Positions 1 to 7,293 of a stretch of 64,000 nt of DNA are shown piece by piece (the stretch's first letter is position 1; every line of letters starts with the position of its first letter). The stretch spans positions 310,001 through 374,000 of the forward strand of contig CAVYPC010000002.1 in the NCBI GenBank assembly GCA_963770315.1. The letters run 5' to 3'. The position numbers and the translations under genes are program-made. The notes beneath the pieces were generated by a model. The model was not told where the DNA came from. It saw nothing but the letters and a program-made list of their open reading frames with translations, and made no database searches. This DNA comes from VRUE01 sp963770315 (GTDB lineage Bacteria > Actinomycetota > Thermoleophilia > Solirubrobacterales > 70-9).

Positions 1-936
1 GAATGCGTCTGGGCGCCGGAGCTGTTCCGCTCCTCGGTCACCCAGGCCGCCTACCTGGCGGGGCGGACCGAGACGATCGGCATCGCCACCGGGATCGCCT
101 GGGCCTTCACCCGCAGCCCCTTCATCGTCGCGATCAGCGCCCTGGACATCGACGAGATGTCGGCCGGTCGCTTTCGCCTCGGCCTCGGCTCCGGCGTCAA
201 ACGGCTCAACGAAACCTGGCACAACGCCGAGTACGGCAAACCGGCACCGCACCTGCGTGAGGCGATCGAGGCGACGCGACTGATCATGCAGCAGGCCGGG
301 AAAGGCGAGCCGATCCGCTACGAGGGTAAGTACTACGACATCGACATCAAGGGCTGGGTTCGCCCGCACCCGGCGCCGCGCGAGTCGGTGCCGATCTACA
401 CCGCCGGCGTCCAGGGCGGCATGTGCCGCATGGCCGGCGACGTCGCCGACGGGTTGATCGGGCACCCGATCCAATCGCTGCGCTGGATCGACGAGGTCGT
501 CGTCTCCTCCTTCGAGGAGGGGTTGAAGCGCTCCGGTCGCGAGCGCAAGGATTTCGACTACCTGCCGACCGTCTGCTGCGCGATCGACGACGATGAGGCC
601 CGTGCGATCGAGATGGCCCGCCGCACGATCTCCTTCTACGCGACGGTGAAGACCTACATGCCGCTCTGGGAGCTGCACGGCTTCGCCGACAACGCGGTCG
701 CGGCGGGGGAGGCCTTCCGTCGCGGCGACCTCGCCGCAGTGCCGGCCGCGATCAGCGACGAGATGGTCGACACCTACTGTGCCGCCGGCCCGCTCGACAA
801 GGTCCGCGCCAGGGTCGAGGCGACCGCGCAGCGCGCCGACGGCCTCTTCCTCACCCCGCCGACCTACTTCATCTCCCCCGAGGAGCTGAGCGAGTACCAG
901 AACCGCCTGATCGACGCCTTCGGCCCGGCGGTGTGA
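1..936 (+). CDS. LLM class F420-dependent oxidoreductase, 5' truncated by window edge
   Basis: The frame is open from base 1 to TGA at 934, giving 311 residues without a start, so roughly 30 N-terminal residues lie outside the window. The protein resembles luciferase-like monooxygenases/F420-dependent oxidoreductases: TIGIATGIAWAF strand, RFRLGLGSG motif before an insertion loop, and VPIYTAGVQGGM near residue 135. Family members are cytoplasmic TIM-barrel enzymes using F420 or FMN; the substrate cannot be told from sequence. The ATG at 157 is internal to the conserved barrel and is not the true start. The stop overlaps the GTG of the next gene (GTGA), suggesting translational coupling. Confidence 0.88.
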   Translation, partial: ECVWAPELFRSSVTQAAYLAGRTETIGIATGIAWAFTRSPFIVAISALDIDEMSAGRFRLGLGSGVKRLNETWHNAEYGKPAPHLREAIEATRLIMQQAGKGEPIRYEGKYYDIDIKGWVRPHPAPRESVPIYTAGVQGGMCRMAGDVADGLIGHPIQSLRWIDEVVVSSFEEGLKRSGRERKDFDYLPTVCCAIDDDEARAIEMARRTISFYATVKTYMPLWELHGFADNAVAAGEAFRRGDLAAVPAAISDEMVDTYCAAGPLDKVRARVEATAQRADGLFLTPPTYFISPEELSEYQNRLIDAFGPAV

Positions 937-1214
937 CCGACGCGAGCGAGTCTCGCGAGCTCGAAGTGCTCAGCCGGGTCCGCGAGATCCCGGCGGGATT
1001 CGTGCGGACTTACGGCGACGTCTCGCCCGGTGCGCCGCGCTTTGCCGGAGCGGTGCTGTTCGAGTGCGACGACCCCGACCTGCCCTGGTGGCGGGTGGTC
1101 CGCGCCGACGGCTCGCTGGCCAAGGGCGCCCAGCAGCGACGCCATCTGGTCGCCGAGGGCGTCCCCTTCCGCGGGGAGCGCGTCGACATGCCGCTCGCTC
1201 GAATGCTCACCTAG
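933..1214 (+). CDS. Alkyltransferase-like (ATL/MGMT-fold) DNA-binding protein
   Basis: 93 aa with a GTG start overlapping the upstream stop by 4 nt. It matches only the C-terminal DNA-binding domain of O6-methylguanine methyltransferase: RVREIPAGFVRTYGDVS helix-turn region, then LPWWRVVRADG where MGMT has PCHRV, then a GxxxxQRxxLVAEGV segment. The acceptor cysteine is Trp and the following His is also Trp, so alkyl transfer is not possible. Known ATL proteins bind O6-alkylguanine and hand the lesion to nucleotide excision repair; that role is inferred here. Confidence 0.85.
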   Translation: MTDASESRELEVLSRVREIPAGFVRTYGDVSPGAPRFAGAVLFECDDPDLPWWRVVRADGSLAKGAQQRRHLVAEGVPFRGERVDMPLARMLT

Positions 1215-1260
1215 GCTCTGGCGACTTACCGTCCCCTGCGGGGGGCTAAGTCGCCAGAGC
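1215..1260. terminator. Bidirectional hairpin between convergent genes
   Basis: Perfect 14-bp inverted repeat (1215-1228 and 1247-1260, GCTCTGGCGACTTA) with an 18-nt GC-rich loop. It fills the gap between the convergent ATL gene and the 67-aa gene. There is no clear U-tract, so termination is inferred from structure and position. Confidence 0.7.
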
Positions 1261-1261
1261 G

Positions 1262-1465
1262 CTACCCGTCGCGCGGAGTGATGCGGAAGACCGAGACGAC
1301 CTCGGCCTGGTGCGCCTCGGGATGGGCGACGTACGCGCTGGGGCCGCCGCCGAACCAGCCGGACGCTTCGTTGTTGCCGACGAAGATCCCCGGGTGGTGC
1401 TTGCCTTCCCCGTCCTCCACCCAGACCTTGTCGCCCTCCTTGAATTCCTTCGGTCCGTCGCTCAT
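1262..1465 (-). CDS. Small hypothetical protein, 67 aa
   Basis: ATG start at 1465. The protein is acidic/glycine-rich and begins MSDGPKEFKEGDKVWVEDGEGK, with a WFGGGPSAYV stretch and a VVSVFRI strand. The GDKVWV/GIFVGN pattern looks like a small beta-barrel (hypervariable or SH3-like) fold, but no family is recognised. No signal peptide or membrane segment. It is on the same strand as the exported-protein gene upstream but separated from it by a 14-bp terminator-like hairpin. No strong Shine-Dalgarno is visible. Confidence 0.6.
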   Translation of the reverse strand: MSDGPKEFKEGDKVWVEDGEGKHHPGIFVGNNEASGWFGGGPSAYVAHPEAHQAEVVSVFRITPRDG

Positions 1466-1483
1466 GTGGCCAAGAGCCTACCG

Positions 1484-1522
1484 GCGGCCCGGCCCCAGTG
1501 GCTGAACGTGGGGCCGGGCCGC
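1484..1522 (-). terminator. GC-rich hairpin downstream of the exported protein gene
   Basis: Perfect 14-bp stem (1484-1497/1509-1522, core GGCCCGGCCCCA) with an 11-nt loop. It starts 13 nt downstream of the minus-strand stop at 1536 and precedes the 67-aa gene. Likely an intrinsic terminator without a long U-tract, or an mRNA 3'-end barrier. Confidence 0.6.
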
Positions 1523-1535
1523 GGCGCCGCCCGTC

Positions 1536-2069
1536 CTATGGGCAGACGACGATCAGGTGGAAGTCGGCGTCTTCGGGGTCGCCTTTGGCGTCGCGCGTGC
1601 GGACTTCGATCGCGTTGGCGTTGGCGGGCGAGGTGTTGGTCTGGGCGAACCCCGCCCCCGGCGGGGTAGTGCCGGCGTTGTTGCGGCCGGCGACATCGGC
1701 GCAGCCGCTGATGTTGACCGGGAAGGCGACCGAGACGGCGCCGCCGCCCTCGGTTGCGGAGATTCCCGCGTCGCTGGCGCGCGCCAGGGCCGCGTTGCCC
1801 GGCGACGCCGGGTTGTTGACGACGGCCCAGTAGGTGTGGGTGGCGCGTTCCGCGGTCCGCGCCGCCGGCACGACACCGAGCTTGTTGGTGTTGATCTGGA
1901 AGCCGGTCAGCGTCTTCTGCTTCAGCTTGCCGCCGCCGATCGTCTGCTTCTTGATCGCGCCGCCGTTGATGTTCTGGGCGGCGATCGCCGTGCCCCCGAG
2001 CGCCACCACGAGGGCGATCAGGGCCACCACCATGGCCGGCGACGGGTGCCTGGTCTTCAACCTGCTCAT
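1536..2069 (-). CDS. Exported protein with N-terminal hydrophobic anchor, 177 aa
   Basis: The start at 2069 (MSRLKTRHPSPAMV) is chosen because AAAGGAGC lies a few bases upstream; a longer frame to 2093 has no ribosome site. A basic N-terminus is followed by a ~20-residue hydrophobic segment ending in ALGGTAIAAQ, the small-protein export signature common in Thermoleophilia. The mature part is Gly/Ala/Asn/Thr-rich, with two Cys (one in NISGCADV, one near the C-terminus LIVVCP) that could form a disulfide. The function is unknown; it is probably a surface or secreted protein. Confidence 0.7.
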   Translation of the reverse strand: MSRLKTRHPSPAMVVALIALVVALGGTAIAAQNINGGAIKKQTIGGGKLKQKTLTGFQINTNKLGVVPAARTAERATHTYWAVVNNPASPGNAALARASDAGISATEGGGAVSVAFPVNISGCADVAGRNNAGTTPPGAGFAQTNTSPANANAIEVRTRDAKGDPEDADFHLIVVCP

Positions 2070-2109
2070 TTCGGCTCCTTTTGACGGGGGCAAGGGGTCG
2101 TGCCTGACC

Positions 2110-2133
2110 TTTACCCAACATACGAAGGGTAAA
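2110..2133. promoter_or_regulatory. TTTACCC-N10-GGGTAAA dyad
   Basis: Perfect 7-bp inverted repeat in the leader/promoter region of the minus-strand exported-protein gene. The same half-sites with an 11-nt spacer occur upstream of gltB (14969-14993). Candidate operator for a dimeric regulator; the protein that binds it is unknown. Confidence 0.45.
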
Positions 2134-2165
2134 CCCGATACGCCTATATGACAGAAACCGTGCTT

Positions 2166-2828
2166 CTAGCTCGGCAGGGCGGCGACGAAGCGCTCGAAGG
2201 CCGCCATGTCGCTCACGGCGGGGCCGTGGCCCGGGAGGATCAACCTGGGCTCGAGCTCGGCCAGCTTGCGGATCGAGCGGCGGTTCTCGACCGGATCGGG
2301 GGTGAGGTCGCGAGTTGGCTCGGCAAGCCGGCTGCGCAGGGTCACGTAGGTGATGTTCTTGATCACGTCGCCGCAGATCGCGACCCGGTCGGACTCGCGC
2401 CAGAAGATCACCTCGCCGGGAGCATGTCCGGGCGCGTGGATGACGCGGAAGCCCGCGACGTCGTCCCCCTCGCTCAGGACCCTGTCGACCTTGCGCGGGG
2501 GTCCCGCCCAGAGCCGCCCGAAGAACGTGGCCATCGGGTGCGGGGTCGCCGAGACCGGTCGCCTTCCCTCCATCGCATCGACGTCGTCCCCGTGGCAGGC
2601 AAGGGGGATGCTGCGTTCTTCGCAGATCGCCTTCGCCGATCCCTGGTGGTCGGGATGGACGTGGGTGAGGGCGAGGAGGGAGAGGTCGAGGCCCGCCGTC
2701 TGCTTGCGAATCCTGCCTGCGTCCCAGTTGCGGCCGGCGTCGATCAGCACGTCCTCGGCCAGGTAGACGTTGATCAGCGGGCGGGGGAATTCGTCGAGCC
2801 GCCAGACGCCCGGCGCCAGCTGCTTCAC
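2166..2828 (-). CDS. MBL-fold metallo-hydrolase
   Basis: 220 aa with a GTG start overlapping the upstream stop (GTGA). Metallo-beta-lactamase signatures in order: DVLIDAGRN, the metal motif HVHPDHQG (~57-64), HAPGHAPGEVIF, CGDVI and PGHGPAVS near the C-terminus. The full set of ligands for a dinuclear Zn/Fe site is present. It resembles glyoxalase II-like/hydroxyacylglutathione hydrolase-type enzymes; the substrate is unknown. Third gene of a minus-strand operon with a cell-wall-binding-repeat protein and an 82-aa protein. Confidence 0.88.
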   Translation of the reverse strand: MKQLAPGVWRLDEFPRPLINVYLAEDVLIDAGRNWDAGRIRKQTAGLDLSLLALTHVHPDHQGSAKAICEERSIPLACHGDDVDAMEGRRPVSATPHPMATFFGRLWAGPPRKVDRVLSEGDDVAGFRVIHAPGHAPGEVIFWRESDRVAICGDVIKNITYVTLRSRLAEPTRDLTPDPVENRRSIRKLAELEPRLILPGHGPAVSDMAAFERFVAALPS

Positions 2829-3073
2829 CGGTGGCCGATGCCCATCGTTCCCCGCGGGTCGCCGCTGTGCTCGGCGAGATCCTCCAGCTCGGCGATCTTC
2901 CGTTCGCCTTCGACCAGCGCCGGGTGACCGGCCGGCAGCGGCTCGATCAGGCGGCGGATGCGGTTGCGGACCTGCAGCGCGAAGTGGGGGGTCGAGGCCC
3001 CCGCCAGCGCTCGAATGTCCTCGGCGGTCGCCTCGTGCCCACCCAGCAGCTCTGGGCTCTCCGCCTCGCTCAC
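2825..3073 (-). CDS. Small helical hypothetical protein, 82 aa
   Basis: GTG start at 3073 overlaps the upstream stop by 4 nt (GTGA), and its own stop overlaps the next GTG in the same way, so it sits tightly between two real genes. It starts MSEAESPELLGGHEATAEDI and is predicted to be mostly helical and charged (VRNRIRRLIEPLPAGHPALVEGERKI). Cytoplasmic, no motif recognised. The coupled overlaps are the main evidence that it is translated; a longer antisense frame through it toward 3958 is not used. Confidence 0.72.
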   Translation of the reverse strand: MSEAESPELLGGHEATAEDIRALAGASTPHFALQVRNRIRRLIEPLPAGHPALVEGERKIAELEDLAEHSGDPRGTMGIGHR

Positions 3074-4515
3074 GGTTCTTCGCCGCCGATCTTGGCCAGC
3101 TCGGCCAGCTCGTCGATTTCCGCCTGCTCGCTCACGCTGATGGCCTCCTGGTCTCCGATTGCCCAAACGTGGTTGTAGAAGGCGCGCGTCGGATCGGTCG
3201 TGTAGCCCGGCTTGACGTCGAGCAGGTATCCGCGCAGCGCCGCCGGAAGGGTATCGGCGCTGTCGGTGAGCAGCAGCGGTCCCCAGGTCCCCGACGCCGA
3301 GAGCGGCGCCGCCGCGGCCGCGTCGAGCGGTTCGTCGGAGCGGGCGACGACGAAGCCGTGGCCCGGATCGTTGATGTTCCAGCCAAAGTCGCCGTCGCCG
3401 TAGCGGGCGAGCGCGATCGCGTTGGAGACCGGATCCTCTCCGGAGACCCGTCGCACCCGATCGGAGAGCTTGCCGATCTGGCGGACCACGTCGGAGGAGA
3501 TCGCCGAGGAGGGCCCGAGGACGAAGACCGGGGTGTGGGGATCGCGTTTCAGCGCCGCCGCGGTCGGCGCCGGCAGCTCGTCCTTGCCGGCGAAGAGGAC
3601 CGGATCGCCCGAGCGCGCGGCCCACGCCGCGGCCGGCATCGCGAAGGCGGGCTCTGCGGCTGGCGCGACCACGATGTGGTCCGGCCGCCCGCCGAGGAGC
3701 TCGTCGCGCAGCCCCGCGATCGCCGCGGCACCGCCCGTGCCGCCTTGCTCGCCGACGCGCCTCGTCTGGAGCCCCGAGGGGACCGAGGCTGCGCCGATCG
3801 CGAACGCCTGAACGCCCTTGGTCGCCTTGCTGCCCTGTGGGTCGAGTGCGTCGAGCGACGCCTCGGTCGGGTCCGGAATGCCGTCCGCTTCGGAGATGAG
3901 GACCGGCGCGCCCACCGGCGCAGCCATCAGCACCGAAGAGGCGATCGCGGTGCGCCAATCGTCTGCGTCGACCAGGGTGACGGCATCCGGTCGCTGGGAC
4001 GGCTCGGTCGAGGGGTAGGTGGCGAGAGCGACACCGGCCGCGTTGGAGGCCGGGTCGGGACCGCCGACCCGCGTCGTGTTGGCGGTGGCGAAGGCGGGAT
4101 AGCCGAGCTCTTCCGGGGCTCGAGCGGCGGGCGCCTCCGATGGCGTGCTGGGCGCTTCGCTCACCGGCGCGGGGGTTTCGGGGGCCTCGCTCCCCCCGCC
4201 CCTGCCGCCGAGGATCGCGGCGACGATGAAGACGACGGCGAGGGCGAACAGCCCGGCGACCGCCTTGAGCGCACCCGGGATTGGCTTGCGGCGCCGCTTT
4301 GGCGGGACGGACGCCTTTGCCGGTTTGGTCGCCTTCGGCGCCGGGACCGGCTCCTCGCCAGGCCGCGAGGCCGGCAGGTCCGCGTTGATCGGCCGCTCCT
4401 TGGGTGCCACGGGCGGCAACGCTAGACGGTTGACCGACCGGCGGCTATCTCGGGCGCTGGCTGGTTGGTCAGCTAAACTTCCGGGACGGTTGACTGACCA
4501 GTCAATCAACGACAC
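3070..4515 (-). CDS. Membrane-anchored protein with cell-wall-binding (CWB2-like) repeats
   Basis: Up to 481 aa. A Pro/Arg-rich cytoplasmic N-terminus (to ~80) carries KRRRK before one transmembrane helix (~82-103), then a Pro/Glu/Ala linker. The extracellular part has repeated units of the type AVTLVDADDWRTAIASSVL..APVLIS and VFVLG.SSAISSDVV, typical of cell wall binding repeat 2 proteins that associate with the peptidoglycan/glycan layer. The start is uncertain: the GTG at 4515 overlaps the palindrome of the divergent gene; a GTG at 4410 is an alternative. First gene of an operon with the 82-aa and MBL genes. Confidence 0.75.
   Translation of the reverse strand: MSLIDWSVNRPGSLADQPASARDSRRSVNRLALPPVAPKERPINADLPASRPGEEPVPAPKATKPAKASVPPKRRRKPIPGALKAVAGLFALAVVFIVAAILGGRGGGSEAPETPAPVSEAPSTPSEAPAARAPEELGYPAFATANTTRVGGPDPASNAAGVALATYPSTEPSQRPDAVTLVDADDWRTAIASSVLMAAPVGAPVLISEADGIPDPTEASLDALDPQGSKATKGVQAFAIGAASVPSGLQTRRVGEQGGTGGAAAIAGLRDELLGGRPDHIVVAPAAEPAFAMPAAAWAARSGDPVLFAGKDELPAPTAAALKRDPHTPVFVLGPSSAISSDVVRQIGKLSDRVRRVSGEDPVSNAIALARYGDGDFGWNINDPGHGFVVARSDEPLDAAAAAPLSASGTWGPLLLTDSADTLPAALRGYLLDVKPGYTTDPTRAFYNHVWAIGDQEAISVSEQAEIDELAELAKIGGEEP
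4490..4505. promoter_or_regulatory. TetR-type palindrome TTGACTG-AC-CAGTCAA
   Basis: 7-bp arms around a 2-bp centre in the divergent region between the CWB2-like gene and the acyl-CoA dehydrogenase. Related partial sites (GTTGACCGACC near 4429, TTGGTCAGCTAA near 4474) lie within 60 bp. Dyads of this form are usual operators of TetR-family regulators of fatty acid catabolism. No TetR gene is in the window. Confidence 0.55.
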
Positions 4516-4521
4516 GAGCTA

Positions 4522-4547
4522 GCGCGTCGACGAGGCGCGTCGACGAG
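4522..4547. repeat. Two tandem 13-bp repeats before the acyl-CoA dehydrogenase
   Basis: GCGCGTCGACGAG occurs twice in direct tandem just upstream of the AGGGGG ribosome site. Each unit contains the palindrome CGTCGACG. No function can be assigned. Confidence 0.5.
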
Positions 4548-4555
4548 GGGGACGG

Positions 4556-5824
4556 ATGGATTTCGCACTGAACGAAGAGCAGCAGGACTTCAAAGACCGC
4601 GCCCGGGCTTTCGCCCGCGACGTGATTCGCCCCGCGGCGCGCAAGCACGACGAAGAGGAGAGCATTCCCTGGGAGGTGGTCAAGGAGGCGCGCAGGCAGG
4701 GCTTCCAGGGCCTCGAGGCGATCCAGCGCTCGGCCTCGGACTCCGACGGGCAGATGCAGGTGATCTCCGCCGAAGAGTTCCACTGGGGCTGTGCCGGGAT
4801 CGCCCTCGCGATCTCCGGCTCCGGCCTCGCCGCCGCGGGCATCGCCTCCTCCGGCACCCCCGAGCAGATCGCACGCTGGGTCCCCGAGTGCTTCGGCGCC
4901 GGCGACGAGGTCAAGCTGGGCGCTTACGCGGTCACCGAGCCGCAGGCGGGCTCCGACGTGAAGAGCCTGAAGACGACTGCCAAGCGCGACGGCGACGAGT
5001 GGGTTCTCAACGGCACCAAGGTCTTCATCACCAACGGCGGCATCGCCGACGTCCACGTCGTCGTCGCCACCGTCGACCCCACCCTCGGCACCCGCGGCCA
5101 GTCCTCGTTCGTGATCGGCAAAGGCACCCCCGGCCTCAGCCAGGGAAAAAAGGAGTCGAAGCTCGGCATCCGCGCCTCGCACACGGCCGAGATAGTCCTC
5201 GAGGACTGTCGCATCCCGGCCGAGAACCTGCTCGGCGGCGAGGAGAAGCTCGAGAAGAAGCTGCAGCGCGGCCGCGAAGGCAAGAAGTCACGCGGCGCCG
5301 ACGCTCTGGCGACCTTCGAGATCACCCGGCCGCTGGTCGGCGCCTCGGCGCTGGGGATCGCCCAGGCCGCTTATGAGTGGACCCTCGAATACCTCGACGG
5401 CCGCTCCGAAGGCGGCACGCCGCTGCTGCAGACGCAGCGGATCCAGCAGACGCTGGCCGACGTGGCCACCGAGATCGAATCCGCGCGCCTGCTGGTTCAG
5501 CGCGCCGCCTGGATGGGTCGCAACGGCATCCCGATGCGCGGCGGCCAGGGCTCGATGTCGAAGCTCAAGGCCGGCGACGTGACGATGTGGGCCACCACGA
5601 CGCTGATGGACCTCGTCGGTCCCTATGCCTGGAGCGCCGATTGCCCGCTGGAGAAGTTCTTCCGCGACGCCAAGATTTACCAGCTGTTCGAGGGCACGGC
5701 GGAGATCCAGCGCATGGTCATCTCCCGCATGCAAGCTCGCGAATACGCCGAGCGTCTTGGCTATGCGGCGGAAGTGGTCGCTGAGGCGGAGAAGGCTGCC
5801 CAGAAGGAGCCGGTCGCGGCGTAG
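4556..5824 (+). CDS. Acyl-CoA dehydrogenase
   Basis: 422 aa, ATG preceded by GAGGGGGACGG. FAD-dependent alpha,beta-dehydrogenation of acyl-CoA thioesters in beta-oxidation or amino-acid catabolism. N-terminal helical domain, FAD/substrate loop AYAVTEPQAGSD (~122-133), KVFITNGG, C-terminal FAD domain with RIQQTLAD and IYQLFEGTAEIQR; Glu379 in FEGT aligns with the catalytic base of medium/short-chain enzymes. There is a short charged insertion (EKLEKKLQRGREGKKSRG, ~226-243) in the middle-to-C-terminal linker. A palindromic operator lies upstream; chain-length specificity is unknown. Confidence 0.93.
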   Translation: MDFALNEEQQDFKDRARAFARDVIRPAARKHDEEESIPWEVVKEARRQGFQGLEAIQRSASDSDGQMQVISAEEFHWGCAGIALAISGSGLAAAGIASSGTPEQIARWVPECFGAGDEVKLGAYAVTEPQAGSDVKSLKTTAKRDGDEWVLNGTKVFITNGGIADVHVVVATVDPTLGTRGQSSFVIGKGTPGLSQGKKESKLGIRASHTAEIVLEDCRIPAENLLGGEEKLEKKLQRGREGKKSRGADALATFEITRPLVGASALGIAQAAYEWTLEYLDGRSEGGTPLLQTQRIQQTLADVATEIESARLLVQRAAWMGRNGIPMRGGQGSMSKLKAGDVTMWATTTLMDLVGPYAWSADCPLEKFFRDAKIYQLFEGTAEIQRMVISRMQAREYAERLGYAAEVVAEAEKAAQKEPVAA

Positions 5825-5921
5825 GGACGGGGGTCCCCCGTCGCGAACCCGCGTCGGTCGTGATGCCAGGGTCCTGATCTCGCCGGCTCACAAGTTCTCG
5901 TCGGGGGACCCCCGTCCCTAC
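5821..5921 (+). repeat. Hairpin repeat family, copy A (follows acyl-CoA dehydrogenase)
   Basis: Perfect 20-bp arms (5821-5840/5902-5921, core GGGACGGGGGTCCCCC) enclose 61 nt with boxes GAACCCGCG and GGCTCACAAGTTC. The left arm includes the TAG stop of the preceding gene. Copies B and C share the inner boxes but have different, still self-complementary, arms. No U-tract follows. A 3'-end RNA structure or a small mobile palindrome are both possible. Confidence 0.8.
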
Positions 5922-5988
5922 GCAAGCGCGATTGCACGCTTTGGGCCGCCCCGCTTGTGGGGCTTCTTGCCCCGCTAGCCTCCTCGCG

Positions 5989-7185
5989 ATGCTGAAGACT
6001 CGTCTTGCCTCGGCGGCAGGGGTCGTTGCCGTGGTGGCGTTCGTCGTGTTGCTTTGCGGCGCTGCGGCGGCGCCGGCTAAAGACCTTGAATCGACGCTCA
6101 ATGCCAAGGAAGCGAAGCTTTCTAAGGTTCGCGATCGCAAGGGCGTCCTGACTTCGACGATCTCGCACTACAAGTCGAAGATCGAGAGGCTGACCGGTGA
6201 GGTCGCGGCACTGAGGGCGCAGGAGTCCGAAGTGCGGGTTCGGCTCGACGCCAAGCAGGCCGAGCTGGACGGTGCGATGGCCGAGCTGGACGTCGCCAAG
6301 AAGCACCTCGCGGTTATCCGGGCCCACCTGACCCGGGCGCTGGTTTCGCTGCGGGAGCGGCTGGTTGCGATCTATGAGACCGGCACCCCCGACATCCTCA
6401 GCGTGCTGGTCGAAGCGGGCGGCTACGAGGAGCTGGTCAACCGCACCGAGTACCTCAACCGGATCCACGGGCTCGACGAAGCCGTTGTCTCGCGGGTGCG
6501 CGACCTGCGTAACCAGATAAGGAGCACCGTCGCCCGCCTGCGTTCCGCCAAGGACCGGATCGAAGCGGCTCGCGACGCGATCGCCGCCGAAGAGCAGACT
6601 CTCGCCAGCGCCCGTTCGGCCGTTCAGCGGAGGCAGTCGACCCTGGTCGAAGCCCGGCGCAGCCGCGAGGCGGCGTTGGAGAGGATCACCCAGACCGAAG
6701 AAGACCTCGACGGCGACGTTGCCTCGATTCAGGCCGAACTAGCGGCGACCCTGGCCGGCACGGGCTCGGCGCCGCTTCCCGCCGGCCCGATCCAGGGCGG
6801 CAACGGCAGCGGCTTGATCTGGCCGGTCGACGGCCCGGTCGTCTCGGGCTTCGGCTCGCGCTTCGGCGGCAGCGAGTTCCACGAGGGGATCGACATCGCG
6901 GTTCCCAGCGGCACGCCGATTCGCGCCGCGGCAGCGGGGACGGTGATCTTCACCGAGCCCGAGGCGAGCAGCGGCGGTTACGGCAACTTCACCTGCATCG
7001 ACCACGGCGGCGGGCTCTCGACCTGCTACGCCCACCAGGAATCCTTCGCCGTGTCCGCCGGCCAGCAGGTCTCCCAAGGCCAGGTGATCGGCTACAGCGA
7101 CTGCACCGGGCACTGCTTCGGCCCTCACGTCCATTTTGAGGTGCGGATCGACGGCGCTCCCACCGATCCGATGGGCTATCTGTAG
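5989..7185 (+). CDS. M23-family peptidoglycan endopeptidase with coiled coil
   Basis: 398 aa; the ATG at 5989 begins a clear signal peptide (MLKTRLASAAGVVAVVAFVV..). TAGCCT lies 7 nt upstream with no Shine-Dalgarno, which suits a leaderless mRNA. Residues ~30-250 form long coiled coils (LTGEVAALRAQESEVRVRL), as in EnvC/NlpD-like and mycobacterial RipA-type scaffolds. The C-terminal LytM domain keeps the Zn ligands: His298 and Asp302 in HEGID, and His380-x-His382 in GPHVHFEV. Extracytoplasmic cleavage of peptide cross-links during growth or division is likely. Confidence 0.92.
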   Translation: MLKTRLASAAGVVAVVAFVVLLCGAAAAPAKDLESTLNAKEAKLSKVRDRKGVLTSTISHYKSKIERLTGEVAALRAQESEVRVRLDAKQAELDGAMAELDVAKKHLAVIRAHLTRALVSLRERLVAIYETGTPDILSVLVEAGGYEELVNRTEYLNRIHGLDEAVVSRVRDLRNQIRSTVARLRSAKDRIEAARDAIAAEEQTLASARSAVQRRQSTLVEARRSREAALERITQTEEDLDGDVASIQAELAATLAGTGSAPLPAGPIQGGNGSGLIWPVDGPVVSGFGSRFGGSEFHEGIDIAVPSGTPIRAAAAGTVIFTEPEASSGGYGNFTCIDHGGGLSTCYAHQESFAVSAGQQVSQGQVIGYSDCTGHCFGPHVHFEVRIDGAPTDPMGYL

Positions 7186-7293
7186 CGGCTCCAGGCACGG
7201 TCCCTACCGAAAATCGCTCAAAAATTCAATTAGTAGGTATCTCTGCGCGGTTCGCCCCTGCGACCCTTGGGTAGCAAGCGAGACGGAGGCGAG

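Noticed and set aside
2770..4425. 551-codon plus-strand frame opposite the cell-wall-binding operon
   Set aside because: Arg/Gly-rich shadow; the three minus-strand genes are linked by GTGA overlaps and have domain evidence.
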